Shown: piece after piece, positions 41,900-49,991 of the stretch | Layout: every line of letters begins with the position of its first letter | How positions within the stretch are numbered: the stretch's first letter is position 1 | NCBI GenBank assembly: GCA_949296355.1 | Contig: CASFPS010000016.1 | Coordinates: 1 to 56,039, forward strand | Length of the DNA stretch: 56,039 bases | Direction of reading: 5' to 3' | DNA from: an uncultured bacterium | GTDB taxonomy: Bacteria; Cyanobacteriota; Vampirovibrionia; Gastranaerophilales; Gastranaerophilaceae | Notes under the pieces: model-generated | Told to the model about the DNA's origin: nothing | Seen by the model: only the letters and a program-made list of their open reading frames with translations | Database searches by the model: none | Translations under genes and position numbers: made by a program

Positions 41900-41914
41900 T
41901 GTAAACTTTTGTAA
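41900..41914. promoter_or_regulatory. exact HLR1-type direct repeat, site B
   Basis: TGTAA-N5-TGTAA, reading TTTACAAAAGTTTACAAA on the minus strand, again a full match. It lies just upstream of the sigma-28-like promoter of the 42001 gene, so the two sites could serve the divergent transcripts. Confidence 0.55.
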
Positions 41915-41931
41915 AAATTTTTGAAATTTAT

Positions 41932-41959
41932 TAAAGTTTTCGAATAAAAATGCCGTAAT
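41932..41959 (+). promoter_or_regulatory. sigma-28-like promoter of the 42001 gene
   Basis: TAAAGTTT (41932-41939), 12 bases, GCCGTAAT (41952-41959). The -35 is exact; the -10 differs from GCCGATAA at three places and the spacer is one base long, within the range allowed for sigma-D/FliA. Confidence 0.45.
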
Positions 41960-42000
41960 ACATATTAACAAGGGAAAAAAGTAAAGGACAAGTACACGCA

Positions 42001-43197
42001 ATGGGAATGGCAGCGTCACAAGCTAGATTATTAACGCTTACAGGCAGGCTTCATGATGTTGAGTATAAAGCTCAAAACATCGAGAGTCAGAAAATTGCGC
42101 TTGCAACCCAGAAAGATAAGCTGTACGAAAATTATATAGAAGCCTTGGATGCTAAAAAGATTCAAGTTGCATTTAACAACGGGGATGGAACCAAAAATTA
42201 TGTTGATGCGACTTTTGCTACTTTGTGTACTTATAACGAGAACAGATGTGCACAATATTCATTAACAGACAATAAGACCGGTAAGGTTATTGTGGATTCA
42301 CATACAGCAGAGGTTTATGAAAGTTACAATACCGACAAATATGCTTTTGCTTATGCAATGCTCGGTATGGACGGAGACTTTGGCTGGTATGATGAGGGCG
42401 GATATGGTACCGATAGAATGAATATGGGTATGGAAATAGGTATCGGGGTTTGTACTGAAGATTATGGCGATGGTCAGGCAGAGAACGGGAAATCCAATTT
42501 GTTTATGACAGATGTGGAGCGTACTGTATTTGATAATCACTATGATGAAAATGATAAATTAAAGAAAGCTTATGATAATCTGACAGAAACTTGTAATTCA
42601 GACAGTGCTTCCATGTCGGATCAACGCAATGCTTTAAATGAATTTAGAGATGTTCTGTATCAGGAATACGGTTCGGAAATTTATAAATACATGCGCTTAA
42701 ATAAGAATGAAGCATCAAATACAGACCCTGACTCTTCAACTGCAGAATTTAATAATGAGTATCCGGAGGAATATCCTCAAGCTGAGTTTGAGTATTATGT
42801 AAATTTGTTTGAAAAGATTCAGTCTGCCGGAGGCTGCCAGGAAATTGATCCTCAATATGAATCAGGAGATGAGGGCAATGAATGGCTTAACAATATGGTA
42901 ACAACCGGACGGGTTTCTATTGATATTTATAATAACAATAAAAATGAATGGCAGGAAACAAGTGTGGCTACAAGTACCAATCAAAATTTCCTGCAGGAAG
43001 TTGAGGATGAAACCGATCAAAAGAAAGCAGAAGCAGAGTATGAACACGAACTTGATATCATTAATACTAAAGACAGCAAGTTTGATCAGGATTTGAGTAA
43101 ACTGGAAACTGAAAGAACTTCTATTACAACAGAGATGGAGTCAATCCAAAAAGTAAGAGATGACAACATTGAAAGAACTTTCGGTATATTCAGTTAA
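42001..43197 (+). CDS. coiled-coil protein of unknown function, possibly flagellum-associated
   Basis: The 398-residue protein opens MGMAASQARLLTLTGRLHDVEYKAQNIESQKIALATQKDKLYENYIEALDAKK, an alpha-helical start that recalls the N-termini of flagellar rod, hook and filament proteins (ASQARLLTLTGR, then a long helix). The middle (about 60-270) is acidic and polar. The last 70 residues form another coiled coil (KKAEAEYEHELDIINTKDSKFDQDLSKLETERTSITTEMESIQKVRDDNIERTF). Helical ends around a variable centre are the plan of axial flagellar proteins. With a sigma-28-like promoter upstream this suggests, but does not prove, a flagellar role. AAAGGA is 14 bases from the ATG, a weak ribosome site. Confidence 0.6.
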   Translation: MGMAASQARLLTLTGRLHDVEYKAQNIESQKIALATQKDKLYENYIEALDAKKIQVAFNNGDGTKNYVDATFATLCTYNENRCAQYSLTDNKTGKVIVDSHTAEVYESYNTDKYAFAYAMLGMDGDFGWYDEGGYGTDRMNMGMEIGIGVCTEDYGDGQAENGKSNLFMTDVERTVFDNHYDENDKLKKAYDNLTETCNSDSASMSDQRNALNEFRDVLYQEYGSEIYKYMRLNKNEASNTDPDSSTAEFNNEYPEEYPQAEFEYYVNLFEKIQSAGGCQEIDPQYESGDEGNEWLNNMVTTGRVSIDIYNNNKNEWQETSVATSTNQNFLQEVEDETDQKKAEAEYEHELDIINTKDSKFDQDLSKLETERTSITTEMESIQKVRDDNIERTFGIFS

Positions 43198-43221
43198 TTA
43201 AAAAATCAAAAAGCGTAAATA

Positions 43222-44232
43222 TTAAGAGAAGTTTTCCCTTCCCCTTTTTCCCTTTCTTTGCCACTTGAAAAAGTGGTTTTTTCTTTGCTCATATTTTTTT
43301 AATTCTAATGTTTTTAATCTTATCTGCACATCTTCAAGCAGTTTTCTGTTTATGGAAAGCAGGTCTCCTACAACGGCAATTACACCAAGCTGTACGGCTG
43401 AAATCAAAAACATTGCCGCAAAAATCAGTGATTGTATATGACCGTTTCCTGAGCCCAGGGTAAAATAATATAAAAATCTCATCACCAGTATAATTCCGGC
43501 AATTCCAAGCAGACCTGCAATAGTAATAAAGAACCTGAACGGTCTGTAGACAATGAACATCCTGATAGTTGTTTTCATTGACTTGTACATATAATCAAAA
43601 ATGTTTTTAACCAGTCTTGAATCCCTGAGTTTCGGATTTACTCTTATCGGAACAGATATGACTTTCAGTCCTTTTGCATTAGCTTGTAAGAGGGTTTCCA
43701 TTGTATAGGTGTAGTTATCAAAAATATTTATTCTTATAGCCGCGTGTTTTGAGAACGCTCTGAATCCGCTCGGAGCATCTTGTACTTTTGTAGAGGAGAA
43801 AAGTCTTAAAATTGCGGAGCCTAACTTTTGCAAAATCTTCTTGAGAGGCGAGAATTCTTTTATAGAGAAAATATCACGCGCCCCGACTACAATATCGGCT
43901 TTGCCTTCAAGAATCGGTTTGACAATGTTTTCTATATCATCAGCGCAATACTGGTTGTCTGCGTCTGTATTTACTATAATATCTGCTCCGCGTTTTAATG
44001 CCTCGTTTAAACCGTTTCTGAAAGCATTTGCCAGCCCTTTATTAGGTTTAATATCAAGAACGGAAGCTCCCCAGCTCTTTGCTATTTCCGCCGAATTATC
44101 CGTAGAACCGTCATTTATAACAAGAACTTCTATTTCATCAATTCCGTCAACAGTTTTCGGTAAATCATTAAGCGTTGTTAACAGAGTATCTTTTTCATTG
44201 TAACAAGGTATTTGAATAATAAGCTTTGTCAT
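43222..44232 (-). CDS. membrane-bound family 2 glycosyltransferase (GtrB/DPM1-like)
   Basis: The 336-residue enzyme has a GT-A domain at 1-215 (IIQIPCYNEKDTLL, VINDGSTDNS, IIVNTDADNQYC with the DxD, and APSGFRAFSKHAAIR) and two C-terminal membrane helices (about 232-255 and 268-295) before a basic tail. Such enzymes usually load a sugar onto polyprenyl phosphate at the inner membrane. The divergent neighbour is an ArnT/PMT-like transferase, which uses polyprenyl-linked sugars; together they could modify LPS, a protein or a glycan. Sugar unknown. Confidence 0.87.
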   Translation of the reverse strand: MTKLIIQIPCYNEKDTLLTTLNDLPKTVDGIDEIEVLVINDGSTDNSAEIAKSWGASVLDIKPNKGLANAFRNGLNEALKRGADIIVNTDADNQYCADDIENIVKPILEGKADIVVGARDIFSIKEFSPLKKILQKLGSAILRLFSSTKVQDAPSGFRAFSKHAAIRINIFDNYTYTMETLLQANAKGLKVISVPIRVNPKLRDSRLVKNIFDYMYKSMKTTIRMFIVYRPFRFFITIAGLLGIAGIILVMRFLYYFTLGSGNGHIQSLIFAAMFLISAVQLGVIAVVGDLLSINRKLLEDVQIRLKTLELKKYEQRKNHFFKWQRKGKRGRENFS

Positions 44233-44270
44233 GTAAAATATTATATATAAATCGGGAGAGCAGGTAAAGA

Positions 44271-45713
44271 GTGTTTTATATAATAATACTGGGATTATTG
44301 CTGAGGCTTACTAACATAGTGAAGCCGGAGGGTTTGTGGAATGATGAGTATGTAAGCTGGTATGTATCTTCATTCCCGCTTTTTAAAGGTTTCTGGCAGG
44401 AGGTCGTTAAACAGTGCCACATGCCTCTGTATTATTTATATATAAAGCCTTTTGCTAATTGTTCGGATACAGTCCTGAGACTTACTTCCGTTCTTCCGGG
44501 AGTAATTGCTATACCTGTTATGTACCTTGCAGGGAAAGAGTATTCTAAAAAAGCCGGATATTTTGCCGCAATTATAACATCTGTTCTCTCTTTTCTTGTG
44601 TATTATTCTCAGGAAGTCAGGTTCTATTCGCTTCTGTTTTTATTTTCAGCGCTTTCGCTTTTGTTTACAATAAAGTATTTAAAAAAGAATGACTGGCAGA
44701 GTCTTGCAGGATATATTATCTCTAATATTCTTATTCTATCAACTCACATAATAGGGGCAGTTTATGTGTTCTTGTCTCTTTTGTATGTGGTTATAAAAAA
44801 GAAAAAGTTTTCAGTAGTTCTGATATTAATGTTTATTACAATTATTGCATTTTTAAAGCTTCCTGTTAACTTTTTGAGAATGATGCCGGCGTCCCAGTGG
44901 TGGGGAAGTTTTTCTTATACAAATATTCTATTCCTGTTCAGTGATTATTTTTCTCCTATTCTGACAAATAATGTAAATGCTCCGCCCGTGTTTTTCTACA
45001 ATAAATCGCTTGCCTTGTGGCTTACTGTACCTACACTTATTGCGTTAGCCGGCATGGCTGCGGGTATAAGACGCGGTTTGGCTCTTGTTGCGGCGGGAAC
45101 TGTTTTGGCTCTATCGGTTGCCGCTTCAATGGGAATACTGGTTTTTATAACAAAGTATTCTATAGAAATTCTGCCTATCATGATTCTGTTTGTTGCTCTC
45201 GGGTTTGACAGAATGAAACGTTCGGGAATAATTTTACTCTCCCTGTTTGTACTTTGTCATCTGGGTGCATATTTTACCCCTCATTATGTAACGAAACTTA
45301 AACGGTATGAGGGGCATAAAATTGTAGGAGATATTCTTAATAAGCAAAATTCTCAAAATATTTTGTTTACCTATTATGAGCCGGATAGGTTCTACCGTTA
45401 CGCAAATGTAGATAATAAAAAACTCTTATACATAAGTAAAAGCAACAGGCATATATATAAAGATAATCCGGCAGAAATTCTCTCTGAGATTCCTGCAGGA
45501 GAAAGCGTCTCCGTTGTATTTCTGGATAGTGTAAGTTTTTTTGATGATAAATTTATTTCTGCAAATAAAAATAATCCGAAAATTCCGGAGATGTTTCTTA
45601 CTTTTTCAGAAGTCAAAAATTCGCTTATAAAACGTCTGGACAAAGATTTTACGGATTATGAAGTATCAAGAGGCGGATACTGGACAGTGATTCGGGCTGT
45701 CAGGAAAATATAA
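44271..45713 (+). CDS. multi-spanning glycosyltransferase, GT39/ArnT/PMT-like
   Basis: The 480-residue protein begins with GTG (AGGTAAAGA just upstream) and has about ten or more membrane helices in the first 350 residues. The first periplasmic loop has GLWNDEYVSW, with the Asp-Glu pair typical of GT-C transferases (ArnT, PMT). A soluble C-terminal domain follows (residues 350-480). It would transfer a sugar from polyprenyl phosphate to lipid A, protein or polysaccharide on the periplasmic side. It is divergent from the GtrB-like enzyme that may make its donor, with 38 bases between the starts. Confidence 0.8.
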   Translation: MFYIIILGLLLRLTNIVKPEGLWNDEYVSWYVSSFPLFKGFWQEVVKQCHMPLYYLYIKPFANCSDTVLRLTSVLPGVIAIPVMYLAGKEYSKKAGYFAAIITSVLSFLVYYSQEVRFYSLLFLFSALSLLFTIKYLKKNDWQSLAGYIISNILILSTHIIGAVYVFLSLLYVVIKKKKFSVVLILMFITIIAFLKLPVNFLRMMPASQWWGSFSYTNILFLFSDYFSPILTNNVNAPPVFFYNKSLALWLTVPTLIALAGMAAGIRRGLALVAAGTVLALSVAASMGILVFITKYSIEILPIMILFVALGFDRMKRSGIILLSLFVLCHLGAYFTPHYVTKLKRYEGHKIVGDILNKQNSQNILFTYYEPDRFYRYANVDNKKLLYISKSNRHIYKDNPAEILSEIPAGESVSVVFLDSVSFFDDKFISANKNNPKIPEMFLTFSEVKNSLIKRLDKDFTDYEVSRGGYWTVIRAVRKI

Positions 45714-45726
45714 CTTTACAATTCTC

Positions 45727-45755
45727 TTGACATACAAATATGGTTTTGATAAACT
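45727..45755 (+). promoter_or_regulatory. promoter of the rplJ-rplL operon
   Basis: TTGACA (45727-45732), 17 bases, TAAACT (45750-45755), immediately before the L10 leader. Confidence 0.7.
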
Positions 45756-45767
45756 TCTAACATAATC

Positions 45768-45984
45768 GCAGACAGTTAGTATCCTTATGTTAGGATTTAA
45801 TCTGAAAAAGGCTAGCCGAGATTATCCAGGGGTGCCAAAGGCAGGGTAGGCGCAGGGTTCAGAAAATAGGCGTACTGAAATAACTGAGCCGGTAATTCCC
45901 GGAAAGCACTCAAAACTTAAAGAATATAAATAGCTTAAGTAATGTTGGATTTTGCGATTATAAAGAAGATTGCAAAATCTTTTT
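45768..45984 (+). promoter_or_regulatory. ribosomal protein L10 leader with attenuator
   Basis: CGCAGACAGTTAGTATCC...GGATTTAATC followed by GGCTAGCCGAGATTATCC has the layout of the L10 leader, which the L10-(L12)4 complex binds to regulate its own operon. About 130 bases later a Rho-independent hairpin, GATTTTGC (45948-45955) with GCAAAATC (45972-45979) and TTTTT, could act as the attenuator 90 bases before rplJ. That termination is the control point is inferred. Confidence 0.75.
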
Positions 45985-46073
45985 AATGTTTATAAAGGTC
46001 GATCGGAAAATAATCCGAAAATTATATAAAACTCTTTAAATAAGAGTATCTGGAAACACAAAAGGAGCAAAAA

Positions 46074-46595
46074 ATGTCAACAAAAGCTTTCAAACAAGAT
46101 AAGGTAGCACTTATCAAGGAAAAAATAGATAAAGCACAAGTTGCAATTGTTACCGATTATAACGGGTTGTCTGTTGAAGAAATCACAAAATTGAGACGTG
46201 CTCTTCAAAAAGACGGCGGTGACTATATGGTTACTAAAAATACCCTTGCAAAAATTGCTATTCAGGGCACTCCGTATGAAGTGCTTGCTGATGTAATGAA
46301 AGGATCAATAGCTCTGGCTTTTGGTTACAAAGATCAGGTAGCACCTGCAAAGGCTTTATCTCAATTTATTAAAGAAACAAAGAAATGCGAAATCCTTGCT
46401 GCAGCTATGGACGGTCAATTGATGTCTGCTGCTGAAGCAAAAGCGCTTGCAGATCTTCCTTCAAGAGAAGAACTTTACGCAAAAATGCTTGGATGCATCA
46501 ATTCACCTGCATCAGGTATCGCAAACTCTGTCAACGCTGTTATGTCATCTCTTGTTAGGGCTGTTGCAGCTGTCAGAGACCAAAAATCCGCTTAG
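46074..46595 (+). CDS. rplJ: 50S ribosomal protein L10
   Basis: The 173-residue protein forms the base of the L7/L12 stalk. It shows KEKIDKAQVAIVTDYNGLSVEEITKLRRALQKDGGDYMVTKNTLAKIA, LKGSIALAF-like (MKGSIALAFGYKDQ) and the C-terminal helix that binds L12 dimers (LPSREELYAKMLGCINSPASGIANSV). AAAGGAGC precedes the ATG. It is controlled by the leader upstream and followed by rplL after 109 bases. Confidence 0.97.
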   Translation: MSTKAFKQDKVALIKEKIDKAQVAIVTDYNGLSVEEITKLRRALQKDGGDYMVTKNTLAKIAIQGTPYEVLADVMKGSIALAFGYKDQVAPAKALSQFIKETKKCEILAAAMDGQLMSAAEAKALADLPSREELYAKMLGCINSPASGIANSVNAVMSSLVRAVAAVRDQKSA

Positions 46596-46704
46596 GGCGG
46601 GGCTGGGTAAATATATATTTAGCAGTTTTTTAACTACTAATCTATAATTACTCAAAAAAAACAAAATGTATTACAACTCAAATTAGAATAAAAGGAGAAA
46701 AACA

Positions 46705-47079
46705 ATGAGTATTGAAGCAATTTTAGAATCAATTGAAAAATTAACTTTATTAGAAGCTGCTGAATTAGTAAAAGCTATGGAAGAAAAATTCGGCGTATCT
46801 GCTGCAGCCCCTGTTGCAGTTGCTGCTGCTCCTGCTGCCGCTGCTGCTCCTGCAGAAGATGCTGATGCAGCTGTAAACGTAATCTTAGCTTCTGTTCCTG
46901 CTGATAAGAAAATCGCAGTTCTTAAAGAAGTTAGAACTATTACAGGTCTTGGCTTGAAAGAAGCTAAAGATTTAGTAGAAGCTGCTCCTAAAGCTGTTAA
47001 AGAAGGCATCAAGAAAGATGAAGCTGAAGCTCTTAAGAAACAGCTTGAAGCTGCCGGTGCTACTGTTGAAATCAAGTAG
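46705..47079 (+). CDS. rplL: 50S ribosomal protein L7/L12
   Basis: The 124-residue stalk protein has an N-terminal dimerisation helix ([25 protein letters not shown]), an Ala-rich hinge (residues about 33-50) and a conserved C-terminal domain ([44 protein letters not shown]). It recruits translation factors. AAAGGAGAAAAA is the ribosome site. The Ala-rich hinge produces a long open frame on the other strand, which is not a gene. Confidence 0.98.
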   Translation: MSIEAILESIEKLTLLEAAELVKAMEEKFGVSAAAPVAVAAAPAAAAAPAEDADAAVNVILASVPADKKIAVLKEVRTITGLGLKEAKDLVEAAPKAVKEGIKKDEAEALKKQLEAAGATVEIK

Positions 47080-47094
47080 TTTGACATTATTTAT

Positions 47095-47137
47095 AAAAAT
47101 GACGGTTGAAATTTTCAACCGTCATTTTTTTATATTT
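47095..47137 (+). terminator. terminator of the rplJ-rplL operon
   Basis: AAAAATGACGGTTGAAA faces TTTCAACCGTCATTTTTTT, a stem of 15 or more base pairs with a tiny loop; it is also usable by the convergent minus-strand operon. Confidence 0.9.
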
Positions 47138-47143
47138 AAAAAT

Positions 47144-47959
47144 TTATTTTTTCTTGACTATCATAAACGATTTTAGCGCTCTTCCTGTTCCGCCGTCTTT
47201 CTGGTTAGAAACAACAGAAATTTTCTTATAGTTTAAAGAAGTAGAGCTGCCTCCGTCAAAAGCCATTGCACTGTCAAGGTTATATTTTGCGCATAAATCC
47301 CTGGCTTCATATATATCCATAGGATGTTCATCCGTTACGATAAAAATGTGGACTTCCTGTTTTCCCTCTTCCAGCGACTTAAGCCCGATCAGAGTTCTTG
47401 CAGTTTTGTGTAAAACAGAAGCGGATTCTCTTACAACATTTCCGGCTTTGTCTTTAACAAGAAATAGTTCTTCCTCTAATCTCAGATTAGGAAGCAGCTG
47501 CGGACCTCCCTGGGCGGAAGTTTGGACTGAACATAAAAAATCTACTTTTGAATTGTGCTGCGCAATTTCATATTTAAATTTTCCGTCGCAGTCAAGAACC
47601 CTGAATTCGGTTCGGTTTAGAATTTTGTTCAAATTTTTCCTTAAAACAGGGTTTGACAGCATATTGGGATTGAAAATCGGATCTTCAACAACCTGTCCGT
47701 CGTTTACAATGTAGGACATTGTTTTCTGATTTTCCGGATCAAAATATCCCGCATTTATTGTAAGCTCTGAGTCTGAATTGTTATGTGCTTCCCTGTTTGT
47801 AATCAGAGTAGGAGAAGATACAAACTGGATTTGTTTTTTTATTTTTTCTCCGGATAAGACAATGTGATAAATCCCATCGTCATAATTGACTTCTATAGGA
47901 GCAGCATAAACACTGCAGGCAGAAAACAGCATAAATAGTAACAGAATTAATTTTTTCAT
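47144..47959 (-). CDS. secreted phosphodiester glycosidase (NAGPA-like) family protein
   Basis: The 271-residue protein has a signal peptide (MKKLILLLFMLFSACSVYA). Its fold motifs match the phosphodiester glycosidase / DUF2233 family: NAGYFDPENQKTMSYIVNDGQVV near the front, ARTLIGLK, IFIVTDEHPMD, and the signature MAFDGGSSTSLNY near the C-terminus. Family members cleave sugar-phosphodiester bonds such as the cap of mannose-6-phosphate or cell-wall glycans. Its start follows the LptF/G-type permease stop by one base. That link suggests it trims LPS or another exported glycolipid, but this is inference. Confidence 0.82.
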   Translation of the reverse strand: MKKLILLLFMLFSACSVYAAPIEVNYDDGIYHIVLSGEKIKKQIQFVSSPTLITNREAHNNSDSELTINAGYFDPENQKTMSYIVNDGQVVEDPIFNPNMLSNPVLRKNLNKILNRTEFRVLDCDGKFKYEIAQHNSKVDFLCSVQTSAQGGPQLLPNLRLEEELFLVKDKAGNVVRESASVLHKTARTLIGLKSLEEGKQEVHIFIVTDEHPMDIYEARDLCAKYNLDSAMAFDGGSSTSLNYKKISVVSNQKDGGTGRALKSFMIVKKK

Positions 47960-47960
47960 A

Positions 47961-49085
47961 TTATAAATCCCTTGATTTGTAAAAAGCTATAATTGCGCAT
48001 AAAAATGCAAATGGCGGAAATGCAGCCGTAACAAGAGGCGGCAGAACACCTTTTTCTGCCAGAAGGTCAAAAAACGGCAGAGTAATATAATAAACAAATA
48101 TACATCCGATTGCAATCGTAAACCCGATTAATCTTTGTTCTCTCGGTTTACTGAATCCCAGCAGGCAGCCGAGAATTGCAAGAAGTACACACACAAACGG
48201 ATGGAAAAATCTTTGCAGATACTTGTTGCACATAAGCCTGTAATCTTCGTCCAGATTGGCTTTTTTTAGTAAATCAACATAATGCTTCAAATCTTTGTTG
48301 GTTATATCACGATCCCTTTTAGTTGAGTTAATCATAATTGTATAAGCATCTTCGGCATCTTCACCGTTAAGAATATACTCTTTGTCTTTTTTAGTTATTT
48401 GTTTAAAAATTCCGTCTTCGCTAATATTATAAGATGTGACATTTTCTAGAATCCAGCTTGGTTTACCTTTTGTATCAAGCCCTTTATGCCCGATTTCTGC
48501 AACAAGAATATTATTAAGCCCGTGCAGATCGTCAAAAACCTGTTTAGAGAAGTTTAGAACAATAACATTTGTCATTTCACCCTGAAAAAATCTCGAGACA
48601 ATAACTGCCTGTTCAGGATGGTTATTCTCATCTTTTTTAGTATATATATACTGGGTCAAAGAAGAACCGCCTTTTATTTCCTGTAATTTCTGACAGGTGT
48701 ACGGAATCCATTTGTCATAAGTTAAAAAACAAAGATATGTTACAATAAAGCTCAACACCAGAAGCGGTCTGAGGATTCTGGAAAACGACATGCCGACAGC
48801 CCTGAATATAGTTAGTTCAGAATCTTTACTGAGTTTGTCAAACGTAAATAAAGACCCGAGCAGAAGCCCGACAGGAAAAGCTTTACCGAGGATTTTCGGA
48901 AGTTCATATACAAGAACCAGAACCCCTGTTTTTACGGTATATTGGTGTGACAATATTTTTTTAATTGTGCTTAAAAGCATTTCAGGTGCAATCCAGACAA
49001 TCGTAAATAATAAAATTGCAACGATTGTTGTGATGAGAACCTGTGTAAAAATGTATCTGTCATATACAGTGAAAAGTCGTTTCAT
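47961..49085 (-). CDS. LptF/LptG-family LPS export permease
   Basis: The 374-residue inner-membrane protein has the YjgP/YjgQ pattern: RLFTVYDRYIFTQVLITTIVAILLFTIVW with the first helix, LLVYELP-like region (VLVYELPKILGKAFPVGLLLGSLFTFDKLSKDSELTIFRAVG), a periplasmic jellyroll from about 130 to 285, and three C-terminal helices. I chose ATG 49085, one base after the lptB stop, over an earlier in-frame start at 49142 that overlaps lptB. Gammaproteobacteria need both LptF and LptG; only one such gene is seen here, so either it is a homodimer or the partner is elsewhere. Confidence 0.87.
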   Translation of the reverse strand: MKRLFTVYDRYIFTQVLITTIVAILLFTIVWIAPEMLLSTIKKILSHQYTVKTGVLVLVYELPKILGKAFPVGLLLGSLFTFDKLSKDSELTIFRAVGMSFSRILRPLLVLSFIVTYLCFLTYDKWIPYTCQKLQEIKGGSSLTQYIYTKKDENNHPEQAVIVSRFFQGEMTNVIVLNFSKQVFDDLHGLNNILVAEIGHKGLDTKGKPSWILENVTSYNISEDGIFKQITKKDKEYILNGEDAEDAYTIMINSTKRDRDITNKDLKHYVDLLKKANLDEDYRLMCNKYLQRFFHPFVCVLLAILGCLLGFSKPREQRLIGFTIAIGCIFVYYITLPFFDLLAEKGVLPPLVTAAFPPFAFLCAIIAFYKSRDL

Positions 49086-49086
49086 C

Positions 49087-49812
49087 CTACAGTTTGAAAT
49101 CCTTCCCGAGATAGAATTCTTTTGCGACAGGGTCATTTGCAACGTCAGTACTTTTGCCCTGAATTTTTATCTTTCCGTCAAATATAACGTAAGCCCTGTC
49201 AGTAATTGACAGAGTTGCTTTCGGGTTGTGGTCGGTAATAAGCACACCAAGCCCTTTTTCTTCGGATATTTTTCTTATGTTATCTTTAATTTCGCCAATC
49301 GCAATCGGGTCAATACCGGCAAAAGGTTCATCCAGAAGCATGAAATCCGGGCTGGCTGCAAGTGCACGGGCAATTTCTACACGTCTGCGCTCACCGCCTG
49401 AGAGTGCTACTGCAGGAGATTTTCTCAGTTTTAACACCCCGAATTCTGTAAGCAGTTCTTCCAGCTTCATTTTCTTTTCATTGACAGTAAGTTTGTCATT
49501 CATTTCAAGAACCAGCTGGATATTATCTTCAACTGTTAATTTTCTAAAAATAGAATTTTCCTGCGGAAGGTAGCCAATCCCTTCTTTAGCTCTTAAATTC
49601 ATCGGCCAGGCAGTAATCTCTTTATTATCAATAAAAACGCTGCCTGTATTAGGCTTAACTAAACCTACAATCATATAAAATGTTGTAGTCTTTCCGGCTC
49701 CGTTAGGACCCAAAAGACAAACGACCTCACCTTTATCCATATAAAATGAAACATCGTTTACAACGCTTCTGTCTCCGTATATTTTGACTAAATTCTTAGC
49801 TTCAATTCTCAT
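49087..49812 (-). CDS. lptB: LPS export ABC transporter ATP-binding protein LptB
   Basis: The 241-residue ATPase has Walker A (LLGPNGAGKTTTFYMIVG), the LptB-type Q-loop YLPQENSIFRKLTVEDNI, signature LSGGERRRVEIARALA, Walker B FMLLDEPFAGIDPIAIG and the H-loop ITDHNPKATL. I chose ATG 49812 (MRIEAKNLVKIYG) with GGGAGAG upstream. It powers LPS extraction with the LptF/G-type permease, whose gene follows after one base. An HLR1-like repeat lies about 60 bases upstream of its start. Confidence 0.95.
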   Translation of the reverse strand: MRIEAKNLVKIYGDRSVVNDVSFYMDKGEVVCLLGPNGAGKTTTFYMIVGLVKPNTGSVFIDNKEITAWPMNLRAKEGIGYLPQENSIFRKLTVEDNIQLVLEMNDKLTVNEKKMKLEELLTEFGVLKLRKSPAVALSGGERRRVEIARALAASPDFMLLDEPFAGIDPIAIGEIKDNIRKISEEKGLGVLITDHNPKATLSITDRAYVIFDGKIKIQGKSTDVANDPVAKEFYLGKDFKL

Positions 49813-49872
49813 CCCGGTCTCTCCCGATAGCTTATTTATATAATGATACAACAAAAGCTTTCAATAATAAAT

Positions 49873-49944
49873 TGTAAACTTTTGTTAAGAATTCCTTTAA
49901 AAATATCAATTTTACTAAATACAAATACTTTATAAATATGTAAG
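49873..49944 (+). promoter_or_regulatory. two-part promoter: HLR1-like repeat plus ATACTTTATA core
   Basis: TGTAA-N5-TGTTA (49873-49887; one mismatch to the repeat), 37 bases, then ATACTTTATAAATATGTAAG (49925-49944), 47 bases before the 49992 start. Same order and spacing as at 41815-41885 and 55753-55822. Confidence 0.55.
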
Positions 49945-49991
49945 GTTAAAAAGGTTATTCTAAATACCTGAAAATTTAGTAGGAGGTCATT

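Noticed and set aside
46683-47087. Long minus-strand frame rich in Ala/Ser
   Set aside because: Antisense shadow of the Ala-rich hinge and biased codons of rplL.
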